From Dickeya fangzhongdai (lineage in GTDB: Bacteria; Pseudomonadota; Gammaproteobacteria; Enterobacterales; Enterobacteriaceae), in assembly GCF_002812485.1 (NCBI RefSeq), contig NZ_CP025003.1, positions 3,286,001 to 3,350,000 on the forward strand: a stretch of DNA of 64,000 nucleotides. Reading direction: 5' to 3'. The notes under the pieces are model-generated. The model was not told the DNA's origin. It was given only the letters and a program-made list of their open reading frames with translations, and did not search any database. The position numbers and the translations under genes were made by a program. Of the stretch, positions 9,462-18,784 are shown in pieces; position 1 is the first letter of the stretch, and each line of letters begins with the position of its first letter.

Positions 9462-12400
9462 CTACGCCTTTTCCACATTGACCAGAAACGCCTTGTACTC
9501 CGGCGTCTGACTGTTGGCGTCGCCGACATGCGGCGTCAGGATATTCGCCATAAAGCCTTTCTGGGTGGTGCCTTCAAAGCCCCAGTGACAGGGCACGCCG
9601 ATGGTCTCCACCGGTTTGCCCTGAATCGTCAGGGTGCGGATACGCTTGGTGACGACGGCTTTCGCCTTGATGTATCCCCGCTTGCTGCTGACCTTCACCA
9701 CATCGCCGGCCTGAATCCCCTTCTGCTTCGCCAGTCCTTCGCCGATTTCGACGAACTGCTCCGGCTGCACGATGGCGTTAAGGCGCGCGTGCTTGGTCCA
9801 GTGGCGGAACAACTCGGTGATCGAATAAGTGGTGGCGACGAACGGGAACTCGTCTGCCGTTCCCATACGCGAGCGGTCCGCTTCCAGAATGCGCGCCACT
9901 GGGTTAATCAGCGCCTTGCTGTACACCGGATTGGTTTTCAGCGGCGATTCGGTCGGTTCGTAATGCGCCGGGAACGGCCCTTCCGCCATCTTGTCGATAG
10001 CAAACAGACGGCCCAGCCCTTCGGCCTGCATAATGAACGGACCGGCGGCGCTGCCCGGCGGGACGGTGGCGGCGAAGTCCGGCACGTCGATACCGCTCCA
10101 CTTCTGACCGTTCCAGCTCAGCAGCACGCGTTTCGGATCCCACGGGCGGCCTTGTTCATCCGCCGAGGCGCGGTTGTAGAGAATGCGGCGGTTCTGCGGC
10201 CAGCACCAGGCCCAGCCCGGCGTACAGCCAAGACCAGACGGATCGGCGTTGTCGCGTCGCGCCATCTGGTTGCCCGCTTCGGTCCAGGAACCGGCGTAAA
10301 TCCAGCAAAAACTGGCGGTGGAGCCGTCATCGCGCATCAGGGAGAAGTCAGGCAGCAGTTGCCCTTTCTTCAGCAGCAGGTTGCCTTTGTCATCGAACAG
10401 ATCCGCCAGCGCGCGACCGTTGGCCTCTTTGGTGATCTCCTCGGCGGACGGATCGTCCGGCTCCAGATAATCCCAGCTCATGTTCAGCACCGGCGCCGGG
10501 TTGGCGCCGCCTTCTTTGGCGTACAGCTCGCGCAGACGCAGGAACAGACCGGCGATAATCACGCCGTCGTGGCGTGCCTCACCCGGCGGCTCAGCGCCCT
10601 GATAGTGCCACTGCAGCCAGCGGCCGGAGTTGACGATGGAGCCGTTTTCCTCGGCGAAACAGCTCGACGGCAGGCGGAACACTTCGGTCTGAATCTTGCC
10701 CGGATCGACGTCATTCAGTTCGCCGTGGTTTTGCCAGAAGTTGGAGGTTTCCGTCGCCAGCGGGTCGATGATCACCAGGTATTTCAACTTCGCCAGCGCG
10801 TCGCGCGCCTTGTTGGAGTCAGCAAATGCGGCTATCGGGTTGAACCCCTGCACGACGTAGCCGTTGACCTTGCCGTCCAGCATCATGCGGGAGTAAGCCA
10901 GCGCATCGTAGCTCTTGTCCCATTTCGGCAGCCAGTCGTAGCCCCAGTCGTTTTCTTTCTGCGCCTTATCGCCCCAGAAGCTTTTCATCATGCTGATAAA
11001 AAACTTGGGCGTGTTCTTCCAGTAGTTGACCTGATCCGCCAGCAGCGCTTTCGGGGTGATCTGATCCAGATAATCTTTCAGCGTGGTCTGTTTTTCCGAC
11101 GGCAGCGGCATGTACCCCGGCAGGTTCAGCGACAGCAGCCCCAGGTCGGTATAACCCTGAATGTTGGAGTGGCCGCGCAGCGCATTCACGCCGCCGCCCG
11201 CCATACCGACGTTGCCCAGCAACAGCTGGATCATCGCCGCGGTGCGGATCATCTGGGCGCCGGAGGTGTGCTGCGTCCAGCCCAGCGCGTACATGATGGT
11301 GGCGGTGCGATCCGGCACGCTGGTGGAGGCCAGCAGGTCGCAAATGGTGAGAAAGTCCTGCTTTGGCGTGCCGCAGACGTTGGTCACCAGATCCGGCGTA
11401 TAGCGGCTGACGTGCGTCTTAAGCAGGTTCCACACACAGCGTGGATGGCTTAGCGTCATATCGCGTTTAGCAAAACCGTTCTCATCCAGTTCGTACTGCC
11501 AGGAGGTGCGGTCGTACTTGCGCTCTTTCTCGCTGTAACCGCTGAAAATCCCCTCGTCGAAACTGAAGTCGTCGCGCACGATCAGGCTGGCGTTGGTGTA
11601 TGCCTGCACATACGGCATCTGCACCTTGTCGTGGCTCAACAGGTAGTTCACCACGCCGAGCAGAAAGGTGATATCGGAGCCGGCGCGAATCGGCGAATAG
11701 AGGTCCGCTACCGCGGCGGAGCGGTTAAAACGCGGGTCGACCACGATCAGCTTGGCGCCGTTTTTCACCTTGGCTTCCACCGCCCACTTAAAGCCGACCG
11801 GGTGCGCTTCCGCCGGGTTGCCGCCCATCACCAGAATGACGTTGGCGTTCTTGATGTCCACCCAGTTGTTGGTCATGGCGCCGCGACCGAACGTCGGCGC
11901 CAGCGCCGCCACGGTCGGGGCGTGACACAGGCGCGCCTGGGTATCGATGCCGACCATCCCCAGCGCGCGGGCAAATTTCTGATCCAGAATGCCGGTTTCA
12001 TTGCTGGCCGCCGACGAACACAGCATCCCGGTGGTCAGCCAGCGGTTAACCGTCACCCCGGCGCTGTTTTTCTCGATGAAGTTGGCGTCGCGGTCTTTTT
12101 TCATCAACCGGGCGATGCGATCAAACGCCTCTTCCCAGCTGATGCGCTGCCACTTGTCGGAACCGGGCGCACGGTATTCCGGGTATTTCAGGCGCTGGTC
12201 GCTATGGATGAAGTCCACCAGTCCGGCGCCTTTCGGGCACAACGAGCCGCGACTGACCGGATGGTCCGGATCCCCTTCGATGTGGTAAATGGATGCTTTG
12301 GCGTTTTTGGCGCCGTCGCCGAGACTGTACATCAGAATCCCGCACCCGACTGAACAGTAGGTGCAATTATTCCGGGTTTCTCTGGCGCGTAATAATTTAT

Positions 12401-12512
12401 ATTGCCGCGTTTCGGCTAACGCGGCACTGGGAGAAAAGCCCAGCGCGGTGACCGTGGTTCCAGCCATACCGCCTGCGCATATTTTAAAGAACTGCCTTCT
12501 GCTGACCTGCAT
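9462..12512 (-). CDS. fdoG: Formate dehydrogenase-O catalytic subunit, cysteine form
   Basis: A 1016-residue molybdenum bis-MGD enzyme that oxidises formate to CO2 in the periplasm. A twin-arginine signal (RRQFFK, residues 5-10) and an N-terminal [4Fe-4S] motif (C50-x2-C53-x3-C57...C92) are present. The length equals the E. coli enzyme. The active-site residue at 196, selenocysteine (UGA) in E. coli FdoG, is here Cys encoded by TGT (11927-11925) within QARLCHAPT, so no selenocysteine machinery is needed. The ATG at 12512 has GAGGAA seven bases upstream; the GTG five codons before it is rejected. Confidence 0.97.
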   Translation of the reverse strand: MQVSRRQFFKICAGGMAGTTVTALGFSPSAALAETRQYKLLRARETRNNCTYCSVGCGILMYSLGDGAKNAKASIYHIEGDPDHPVSRGSLCPKGAGLVDFIHSDQRLKYPEYRAPGSDKWQRISWEEAFDRIARLMKKDRDANFIEKNSAGVTVNRWLTTGMLCSSAASNETGILDQKFARALGMVGIDTQARLCHAPTVAALAPTFGRGAMTNNWVDIKNANVILVMGGNPAEAHPVGFKWAVEAKVKNGAKLIVVDPRFNRSAAVADLYSPIRAGSDITFLLGVVNYLLSHDKVQMPYVQAYTNASLIVRDDFSFDEGIFSGYSEKERKYDRTSWQYELDENGFAKRDMTLSHPRCVWNLLKTHVSRYTPDLVTNVCGTPKQDFLTICDLLASTSVPDRTATIMYALGWTQHTSGAQMIRTAAMIQLLLGNVGMAGGGVNALRGHSNIQGYTDLGLLSLNLPGYMPLPSEKQTTLKDYLDQITPKALLADQVNYWKNTPKFFISMMKSFWGDKAQKENDWGYDWLPKWDKSYDALAYSRMMLDGKVNGYVVQGFNPIAAFADSNKARDALAKLKYLVIIDPLATETSNFWQNHGELNDVDPGKIQTEVFRLPSSCFAEENGSIVNSGRWLQWHYQGAEPPGEARHDGVIIAGLFLRLRELYAKEGGANPAPVLNMSWDYLEPDDPSAEEITKEANGRALADLFDDKGNLLLKKGQLLPDFSLMRDDGSTASFCWIYAGSWTEAGNQMARRDNADPSGLGCTPGWAWCWPQNRRILYNRASADEQGRPWDPKRVLLSWNGQKWSGIDVPDFAATVPPGSAAGPFIMQAEGLGRLFAIDKMAEGPFPAHYEPTESPLKTNPVYSKALINPVARILEADRSRMGTADEFPFVATTYSITELFRHWTKHARLNAIVQPEQFVEIGEGLAKQKGIQAGDVVKVSSKRGYIKAKAVVTKRIRTLTIQGKPVETIGVPCHWGFEGTTQKGFMANILTPHVGDANSQTPEYKAFLVNVEKA

Positions 12513-12542
12513 GGAGATTCCTCGCACGACATCACTCAGAGC

Positions 12543-12608
12543 TATACCCTTTATACGTCAAGTTGCCGATGTGTTGGCTTTCCGGCAACTCAAGCTATTT
12601 GGGGTATA
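12543..12608. repeat. Interrupted palindrome, repetitive-element type
   Basis: A 66-bp imperfect palindrome upstream of fdoG. Outer arms are TATACCC (12543-12549) and GGGTATA (12602-12608); inner arms are AGTTGCCG (12561-12568) and CGGCAACT (12583-12590). The pattern TATACCC...AAGTTGC...GCAACT...GGGTATA recalls the short intergenic palindromes common in Serratia, Yersinia and Pectobacteriaceae. That assignment is from memory and needs a genome-wide count. Confidence 0.65.
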
Positions 12609-13244
12609 CATCGTATTTATGTATTAATGCTTTATTGATATGAATGAATGATGGCAGGAATAACGCATAAACCCCCACCAAACATATGTATTATGAACTG
12701 ATGAATAAAAAGCGCCAATTAATTATCTCAACAACAACAAATCCATCACAATCCACCACAGACAGTCCGTTTTTTAACGTTATCACCAGCTTAAATAGAA
12801 TAATTCTCATTACCAAATCGCGCTAACACACCGTGTCGCTGTATATTTTTTTACATAACGGTAACGAGAAAAGACCGCGACGGTGTTATTCCAATTGGAA
12901 ATAATTAAGAATTTCTTTATAAAAAATCCGCTATCTATAATCTATTTTTACACCTTCGTTAATAACAAGAAAATAACGATGACAATCGTCACTAATAAAA
13001 AAATAACGACGATAATCTTCCGGCTGAAAATAAATAAACCAGTCAGATTGAAAAGAAATAAATCGGAAAATTAAATAATCATATTTCCGACAGCGCTTAC
13101 GACGAAAACCGGCGGCAATCACCTGCCGAAGAAAAAAATAAAAATGAACGTCCCGGTATTAATGAACAAGCGGTATCTATGCGGCCATAGCCGGGAGATA
13201 AGTAATGAGCCGACGGCGTCTGGCATTCAACCAGAGTATCGGCG
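12609..13244. promoter_or_regulatory. AT-rich upstream region of the fdo operon
   Basis: About 640 bases without a credible gene, strongly AT-rich from 12610 to 13080. It should contain the fdoGHI promoter, since the upstream neighbour reads in the same direction and ends at 13245. Short open frames here (for example 12883-13074) consist mainly of Lys/Asn/Ile codons, as expected from base composition, and have no ribosome binding site. No perfect FNR or CRP box was found. Confidence 0.5.
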
Positions 13245-14663
13245 TCAGGAAGAGGACAGCCCTTTTTTCAGCAGAGCGGCCAGCGCGATGATGGCGTTTT
13301 CCGTTTTTTCCTGCCATTCGAAAGAGGTATTGATACGAAAATAGCGGTCAAATTTATCGCCGGTGGTGAACATTCTGCCCGGCGCAATGCTGATGCCCTG
13401 CGCCAACGCCTGCTGATACAGTTCAATGCTATTGAACGCTTCCGGCAGCCCCAGCCATAGGAAATAGCCGCCTTCAGCGTAATAAATGTCCACCCCGGCC
13501 GGGAAATGCACCTTCATCGCCTGATACAACCGGTGTTTACGCTGCTCCAGCGTACGCCGTAAACGCCGCAAATGGCTGTCGTAGCTGCTGGTGGCCAGAT
13601 AATCCGCCACCGCCAGTTGCATCGGCGCGCTGGCGGAGAGCGTACTCATCAGTTGCAGCCGCTGAATACCTTGCGCCCAGCGCCCCGCCGCCACCCAGCC
13701 GACCCGGAATCCGGCAACCAGATTCTTTGAGAAAGACGAACAGTGCAGCACCTGCCCGTCACTATCAAGCGCCTTGACCGGCAGCGGGCGATAGGTGCCG
13801 GCGTACAGTTCGCTGTAGACATCATCTTCAATCAGCGGCACCTGATGCTCGCGCAACAGCGCGGCCAGTTGCTGCTTTTTCTCCCACGCCAGCGTGCAAC
13901 CGAGCGGATTGTGAAAGTTGGTCATCAGCCAGCAGGCACGAATCGGATAATCGTGTAACGCCTGGCGCAACGCCGCCAGATCGACGCCGGTGTGCGGGTG
14001 AGTGGCGATAGCGATGGCTTTCAGTTGTAAACGTTCGATCGCCTGCAACGCGCCGTAAAACGACGGCGACTCCACCACCACATAATCACCGGGCCGGGTC
14101 AGCATCTGCAGGCTCAGATTGAGCGACTCCATCGCGCCGCTGGTAATGACGATCTCGTCCGGCGACACGGCGATGCCCTGCAGCGCGTAGCGCTGGGCTA
14201 TCTGCTTGCGTAGCCGCTCGTTGCCGGGCGGCAGGTTGTCCACCGCGTTTTCAGGTTGCATACGGCGCGCCACCGTCGCCAGCGAGCGGGTCAACTGGCG
14301 CTGGGGAAACAGCCGTGGATCGGGAAAGGCGGAACCGAACGGCACTACGCCGGGCGAGCGGCTGGCGTGCAGCACATCGAAAATAAAGCTGTTGATATCA
14401 ACGTGTTCCGTCAGGTGCACCGCGTCGCCGCTGGCGGGCGGCGCGATCGGCCGTTCGCGCGGCGCGGCATAGTAGCCGGACTGCGGGCGTGAAATGATCC
14501 AGCCCTGACTTTCCAGCAGTTGGTAGGCATGCAGCACCGTCATCAGGCTCAGACCGGAATGCACCGCCTTTTCGCGCAGCGACGGCAATTTTTCTCCCGG
14601 TTGCCAGATGCCGGCCTGTAACTGCGCCTGCATCTGATCGGCCAGTTGTTCGAATTTCGCCAG
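13245..14663 (-). CDS. MocR-type regulator: GntR winged helix fused to PLP aminotransferase fold
   Basis: A 472-residue fusion. Residues 1-75 form a GntR winged helix (GIWQPGEKLPSLREKAVHSGLSLMTVLHAYQLLESQGWI). From about 95 on there is a fold-type I aminotransferase domain with the PLP-lysine motif SSFSKNLVAGFRVGW and Asn/Asp/Tyr ligands (TNFHNPLGC, EDDVYSELY). The layout is like E. coli YdcR. No ATG, GTG or TTG fits the family N-terminus. CTG at 14663-14661 does, with AAGGAG (14676-14671) 7 bases upstream, so I infer a CTG start. The next ATG (14633) would remove the first helix and has no ribosome binding site. It follows the amidotransferase gene by 11 bases, implying co-transcription. Confidence 0.88.
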   Translation of the reverse strand: MAKFEQLADQMQAQLQAGIWQPGEKLPSLREKAVHSGLSLMTVLHAYQLLESQGWIISRPQSGYYAAPRERPIAPPASGDAVHLTEHVDINSFIFDVLHASRSPGVVPFGSAFPDPRLFPQRQLTRSLATVARRMQPENAVDNLPPGNERLRKQIAQRYALQGIAVSPDEIVITSGAMESLNLSLQMLTRPGDYVVVESPSFYGALQAIERLQLKAIAIATHPHTGVDLAALRQALHDYPIRACWLMTNFHNPLGCTLAWEKKQQLAALLREHQVPLIEDDVYSELYAGTYRPLPVKALDSDGQVLHCSSFSKNLVAGFRVGWVAAGRWAQGIQRLQLMSTLSASAPMQLAVADYLATSSYDSHLRRLRRTLEQRKHRLYQAMKVHFPAGVDIYYAEGGYFLWLGLPEAFNSIELYQQALAQGISIAPGRMFTTGDKFDRYFRINTSFEWQEKTENAIIALAALLKKGLSSS

Positions 14664-14674
14664 CGGAGAACTCC

Positions 14675-15418
14675 TTAGCGGGATAACGCCAGTGAGCGGG
14701 ATAACGCCAGCCGGACAAAATCCAGCAGCAACCGCCGCGCCCACACCGGCTCGGCGCTGTCGGCCATTTCCGGCAACGCGCAATGACGCAGGCAGGCATT
14801 CATCACCGCCGCATCCATCTCCGGGTGGAACTGAAACGACAAGGTATGCGGCGTATAACGAATAATCTGGCAACCATCCTGTTCCGATGCCGCCAGCACC
14901 TGTGCGCCGGGCGGCGGCGCTACCACCGACTGAAGATGGCTGAGGTAGGCGCTGAACTGCGTCGGTATCGCCGTCAACAGTGCGTCTTCCGCGGCGTCGT
15001 CATGCAGCGTCACGGTCTTCAAGCCCATTTCCCGGCCATTCGGGTTATCCGCCACCGTACCGCCCAGCGCATGCGCCAACAGCTGATGGCCGTAGCACAC
15101 CCCCAGCACCGGCAGCCCGGCATCCACACTCTGGCGCAACCAGTCGGCGGTGCGTTCGCTCCAGTCCAGCCGGTCGGTCACCATCGACCAGGAACCGCTG
15201 ATGATGGCGGCGTCATGCTCGCCGAGGTTCGGCAAAGCGTCGCCGGCGTCCGGCCGCACCACATGCAGGCGCACGCCTTCATCGGCCAGCGCGCTGCCGA
15301 ACCAGTCGGCCTGCTGGCCGACGGCATGAGCGATCGGTTCGGGCGGTTCGCCCATCTGCACAATGAGCAGCGAAGGCGGTCGGGATGAAACGGGGAAATT
15401 CGCGGTTAACGTCGTCAT
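14675..15418 (-). CDS. Class I glutamine amidotransferase-like protein
   Basis: A 247-residue stand-alone GATase domain. The nucleophile elbow GVCYGHQLLAHALGG carries the catalytic Cys, and the His/Glu of the triad are in FQFHPEMD. It lacks an attached synthase domain, like YfeJ or GuaA-type single-domain proteins. It probably removes the gamma-glutamyl amide of glutamine or a gamma-glutamyl conjugate for an unidentified partner. The C-terminus repeats LALSR twice because of an 18-bp tandem duplication that ends across the stop codon. It is co-transcribed with the MocR-type regulator. Function not established. Confidence 0.88.
   Translation of the reverse strand: MTTLTANFPVSSRPPSLLIVQMGEPPEPIAHAVGQQADWFGSALADEGVRLHVVRPDAGDALPNLGEHDAAIISGSWSMVTDRLDWSERTADWLRQSVDAGLPVLGVCYGHQLLAHALGGTVADNPNGREMGLKTVTLHDDAAEDALLTAIPTQFSAYLSHLQSVVAPPPGAQVLAASEQDGCQIIRYTPHTLSFQFHPEMDAAVMNACLRHCALPEMADSAEPVWARRLLLDFVRLALSRSLALSR
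14677..14712. repeat. 18-bp tandem duplication at a gene end
   Basis: Two adjacent copies of AGCGGGATAACGCCAG plus two variable bases (14677-14694 and 14695-14712). They encode the doubled LALSR at the end of the amidotransferase. The first copy on the plus strand includes the stop codon and abuts the ribosome binding site of the downstream regulator. Confidence 0.85.
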
Positions 15419-15544
15419 GGCGCGTCGCTTGCCTCGGGGACTTTAAACAAGATGAGTTTTGAACGTACCACGCGGGACGCGCCCTGTCACCGCCTCATGC
15501 CGTTGAACTTTACTCATATCGGCAACAGGCGGCGCCCATACCGA

Positions 15545-16030
15545 TCAGCCGGGGATTGACCGGGTGGATGAACGGTATGCCAGAGAAAAGACGTCGTAAA
15601 AATAGAGGTAACCCTTGGTCTGTAACAGCCTGGCGACGCCGTCTTTAACCGACCCGGCCACCTGCGGGCTCTGCAGCAACAACTCCAGCGTCTGGGGCGA
15701 CACATGGCGGCTGTTATACCACTCGCCGTTGTAACACACCCGCAAATCCAGCGCGTCGATATCCTCGAAGCGGTAGCGCGGATTGATATCCATCGACATC
15801 GCCAGCGACATCAGCAGCAGAAACAGCGTAAACCCGGCCACATAAGGCGCGCCGAAATAAGGCGCGTACCATAGAATCAGCGCCACCGGCACATAGCTCA
15901 CCAGCATACCGCCGAACAGATAAGGGTGGCTCACCATGAATTTACGGCTGAAGCGGATGCGATTGTCACGCCGCTCTTCACGGTTCAGACGCTCGATTTC
16001 TTCGCTCAGAATACGTTTGACTTCGTCCAC
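15545..16030 (-). CDS. ylaC: Inner membrane protein YlaC
   Basis: A 161-residue membrane protein of unknown function. Two transmembrane helices lie at about 36-57 and 61-80. The soluble C-terminal half contains the conserved run YRFEDIDALDLRVCYNGEWYNSRHV, which closely matches E. coli YlaC, as do the N-terminal RDNRIRFSRKF and the C-terminal GYLYFYDVFSLA segments. It is monocistronic, with about 120 bases to the amidotransferase start. No biochemical role is known for the family. Confidence 0.87.
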   Translation of the reverse strand: MDEVKRILSEEIERLNREERRDNRIRFSRKFMVSHPYLFGGMLVSYVPVALILWYAPYFGAPYVAGFTLFLLLMSLAMSMDINPRYRFEDIDALDLRVCYNGEWYNSRHVSPQTLELLLQSPQVAGSVKDGVARLLQTKGYLYFYDVFSLAYRSSTRSIPG

Positions 16031-16130
16031 GCTAATCCTCCCGGCACAGCGTTATTCATGCGAGAAGGTAGCATAGGCGCGCAAATCAGAACAGATACAG
16101 TCTGACGTAAAAAAACCATAACAGTTAGCG

Positions 16131-18416
16131 CTACGCTGACAGGCGGCTGGCGGCAATCAGCGCCTGACCCAACGCCAGACCGCCATCGCCGGCCGGCAAA
16201 CGCGACGGCATCAACAGGGTAAAATCCGCCAGCCGCTCACGTAACAGATTGACCAGCAAACGGTTATGCATCACCCCGCCGGAACACGCCACCGTATTCA
16301 GCCCCTGTTCCCGCGCCGCCTGACGCACCAATGCCGCCAGCCCGTCGGCCAGCGCCAGATGAAAGGCAAAGGCGCGGTCGGCCGGCGCAGCGTGATACGC
16401 CAGCCACTGCCGCCAGAACGTCGCCAGATCCAGTTGCTTGCCGGAGAGCGGCATGGTCACCGGCGGCGTTTCATCCTGATGCTGCCGGGCCAGCGCTTCC
16501 AGCCAACAGGCCGCCTCGCCTTCCCAGCTTTGTTCGCCGGCAAACCCGCAGGCGGCGGCCACTGCGTCAAACAACCGCCCGGCGGACGACGCTGGCGGCG
16601 CGTTGAGCCCGCGCGCAATAGCGCGCGTCAACAGCGGCGTTGCGTTAGCGGGGATCGCGCCGGCTTGCGGTAAGGTTTCCCAGTTCGGCACAAACGCCAG
16701 AAATTGCGCCAGCAGATTGCGCCACGGCTGACGCGCCGCCAAATCGCCGCCCGGCAGCGCCACCGCGGGCAAACCGCCCAGATGCCGGCACTGCGTGTAA
16801 TCCACCCGCAGGCATTCGCCGCCCCACCAGCGGTTATCGCCGCCGTAGCCGATGCCATCCAGCGCCAGACCGATCACCGGCCCGGCGTCGCGCGGCCACT
16901 GGTGCTCGGCCATGCAGGCGACGATATGCGCGTGATGGTGCAGCACCTCCATGCAGGGTATCCCCAACTGCGCCGCCTGCTGCTGCCCCAGACGGCGGCT
17001 GGCGTAACCGGGGTGCGCATCCACCGCGATGGCTTGCGGTGTAAACCGGTAGATATCGGCGAACAGCGTCTGCGCCTGCCGGTATTGCCGTTCCACCTCG
17101 TCATCGGCCAGATCGCCCAGATGCTGGCTGACGATCGCGGACCCATCGCGCAGCAGGCAGAAGGTGTTTTTGAGATCCGCGCCCATCGCCAGCAACGCCG
17201 GCTGCTCGCTGAACCCCGGCGGTAGCGGCAAGGCATCCGGCACATAGCCGCGCGCGCGCCGCAGCATCTCCGCCCGCTCCCCCTGCATCCGCACCACCGA
17301 GTCGTCGGCCCGCTGCACGATATCGCGATCGTGCAGCAGCCACAGGTCGGCGATACCCGCCAAATCGGCCAGCGCCTGGGTATTATCCAGCGCCGGCGGC
17401 TTACCGCCGGCATTGCCGGAGGTCATCACCAGCGGCCGCGCCACCGCCGCCAGCAGCAGATGCTGCAACGGATTGGCGGGCAGCATCAATCCCACTTCAT
17501 CCAGACCGGGGGCAACTCCTGCCGCCAGCGCGCCATCCTGTCGTAGCGGCATCAGCACAATCGGCGCCGCCGGGCTTTGCATCAGGCGCAGCGCCGACGC
17601 GGGTTCCACAACCGTGCTGCACTGCGTCAGCCAGCCGGCGTCCGGCAACATCACCGCCAGCGGCTTGGCCGGGCGATGCTTGCGCGATCGCAACTGCGCT
17701 ACCGCCTGCGCATCGGTGGCGTCGCAGGCCAGATGAAACCCGCCCAACCCTTTTAGTGCCACGATTCGCCCGGCGCACAAGGCTGCCGCCGTCTGCATGA
17801 TGGCGTCATCGCCGTGGGCCACGATGCGGTGAGCGTCGCTCAGCCACACCTGCGGGCCGCAGGTGTGGCAGGCGTTGGGCTGGGCATGAAAGCGCCGGTC
17901 CGCCGGGTGCTGGTACTCCTGCCGACACGTCGGGCAAAACGGGAACGCCGCCATCGCGGTATTCGGGCGGTCGTAGGGCATCTGCCGAATGAGGGTAAAA
18001 CGCGGGCCGCAGTGGGTGCAGTTGATAAACGGATAACGGTAGCGGCGGTTATGCGGGTCAAACAACTCCTGACGGCACGCCTCGCAGGTGGCGGCATCCG
18101 GCACGATGTGGGTATCCATCTGCCCGGCGCCGCTGTGCTCAATCACGAAATCGTCCGGCAGCGTCTCCCAGCGGTAGGGCTGACATGCTACCTGGTCGAT
18201 CTGCGCCAGCGGCGGACATTCGGCGTACAATGCCGCCACGAAATCGGCCTCGACGCTCGCCGGCCACAGCCGGATCAGCACGCCCGCGCCGTCGTTGAGC
18301 ACGCTACCTTTGGCGCCAAGACGATGGGCGATTTGCCAGACATAGGGGCGAAACCCCACCCCCTGCACCTTGCCTTTAACGCGGATTCCAATTCCGTCGT
18401 GATGTGGTGACATCAT
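16131..18416 (-). CDS. hypF: Carbamoyltransferase HypF
   Basis: A 761-residue maturation enzyme that uses carbamoyl phosphate and ATP to place a carbamoyl group on the C-terminal Cys of HypE, the source of the cyanide ligands of [NiFe]-hydrogenase. Domains in order: acylphosphatase (about 8-98, with Arg23 in GFRPYV and Asn41), a zinc-finger domain with four CxxC pairs (111/114, 133/136, 161/164, 183/186), a YrdC-like domain (about 200-385) and a Kae1-like domain with [13 protein letters not shown]. Start at 18416 or the adjacent ATG 18413. A structured repeat now separates it from hypE. Confidence 0.97.
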   Translation of the reverse strand: MMSPHHDGIGIRVKGKVQGVGFRPYVWQIAHRLGAKGSVLNDGAGVLIRLWPASVEADFVAALYAECPPLAQIDQVACQPYRWETLPDDFVIEHSGAGQMDTHIVPDAATCEACRQELFDPHNRRYRYPFINCTHCGPRFTLIRQMPYDRPNTAMAAFPFCPTCRQEYQHPADRRFHAQPNACHTCGPQVWLSDAHRIVAHGDDAIMQTAAALCAGRIVALKGLGGFHLACDATDAQAVAQLRSRKHRPAKPLAVMLPDAGWLTQCSTVVEPASALRLMQSPAAPIVLMPLRQDGALAAGVAPGLDEVGLMLPANPLQHLLLAAVARPLVMTSGNAGGKPPALDNTQALADLAGIADLWLLHDRDIVQRADDSVVRMQGERAEMLRRARGYVPDALPLPPGFSEQPALLAMGADLKNTFCLLRDGSAIVSQHLGDLADDEVERQYRQAQTLFADIYRFTPQAIAVDAHPGYASRRLGQQQAAQLGIPCMEVLHHHAHIVACMAEHQWPRDAGPVIGLALDGIGYGGDNRWWGGECLRVDYTQCRHLGGLPAVALPGGDLAARQPWRNLLAQFLAFVPNWETLPQAGAIPANATPLLTRAIARGLNAPPASSAGRLFDAVAAACGFAGEQSWEGEAACWLEALARQHQDETPPVTMPLSGKQLDLATFWRQWLAYHAAPADRAFAFHLALADGLAALVRQAAREQGLNTVACSGGVMHNRLLVNLLRERLADFTLLMPSRLPAGDGGLALGQALIAASRLSA

Positions 18417-18467
18417 AAGCTATCACTGTAAGTGTTACTGTATGGACACCGGCGCATCCCGCATATC

Positions 18468-18784
18468 TGGGCTGCTGACAAGCAGCCGGGTTGTTTTGCA
18501 AACGGTGAATTTTTTCTGGTCAGTGAATAATTTCGTGCGGAATAAACAGCATCATTTCTTTGCCACTTCGTCGCTCGCACGACAAGGAGAGGCTCAAACG
18601 CCGCCTCTCCTTGACCACTGGCTGGGAGGCTAAACTGTGCCGCTAACGCGGTCCCTTCGGCGATCGCCTTCGCTATTCGGGCCGCCCGTGACGTGCTCCC
18701 GGCACGACACGGGCTTTCGCGGCATCCATGCCGCTCACCCGGCGAAGTCGTCCACCTCAGCACAGTTTTTGACGCCGGAAAAAC
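18468..18784. repeat. Structured dispersed repeat, copy B
   Basis: A 317-bp second copy of the element at 7571-7883, lying between hypF and hypE. Corresponding hairpins are: GGCTGCT/AGCAGCC (18470-18476/18481-18487); CAAGGAGAGGC/GCCTCTCCTTG (18583-18593/18603-18613); GCCCGTG/CACGGGC enclosing CGTGC/GCACG (18684-18714); and GTTTTT/AAAAAC (18765-18770/18779-18784). Relative to copy A, T:A pairs have become C:G in two stems. A 127-codon open frame on the minus strand (18796-18413) crosses the element, but its counterpart in copy A differs by many non-synonymous changes and a frame slip. Confidence 0.88.

Noticed and set aside
9435..11453. Very long plus-strand open frame (672 codons) opposite fdoG.
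   Set aside because: It lies entirely antisense to a strongly conserved gene and reflects its GC-rich third positions; rich in Arg, Gln and His with no family signature.
12883..13122. Short Lys/Asn/Ile-rich frames upstream of fdoG on both strands.
   Set aside because: They match what AT-rich sequence gives by chance and have no start signals.
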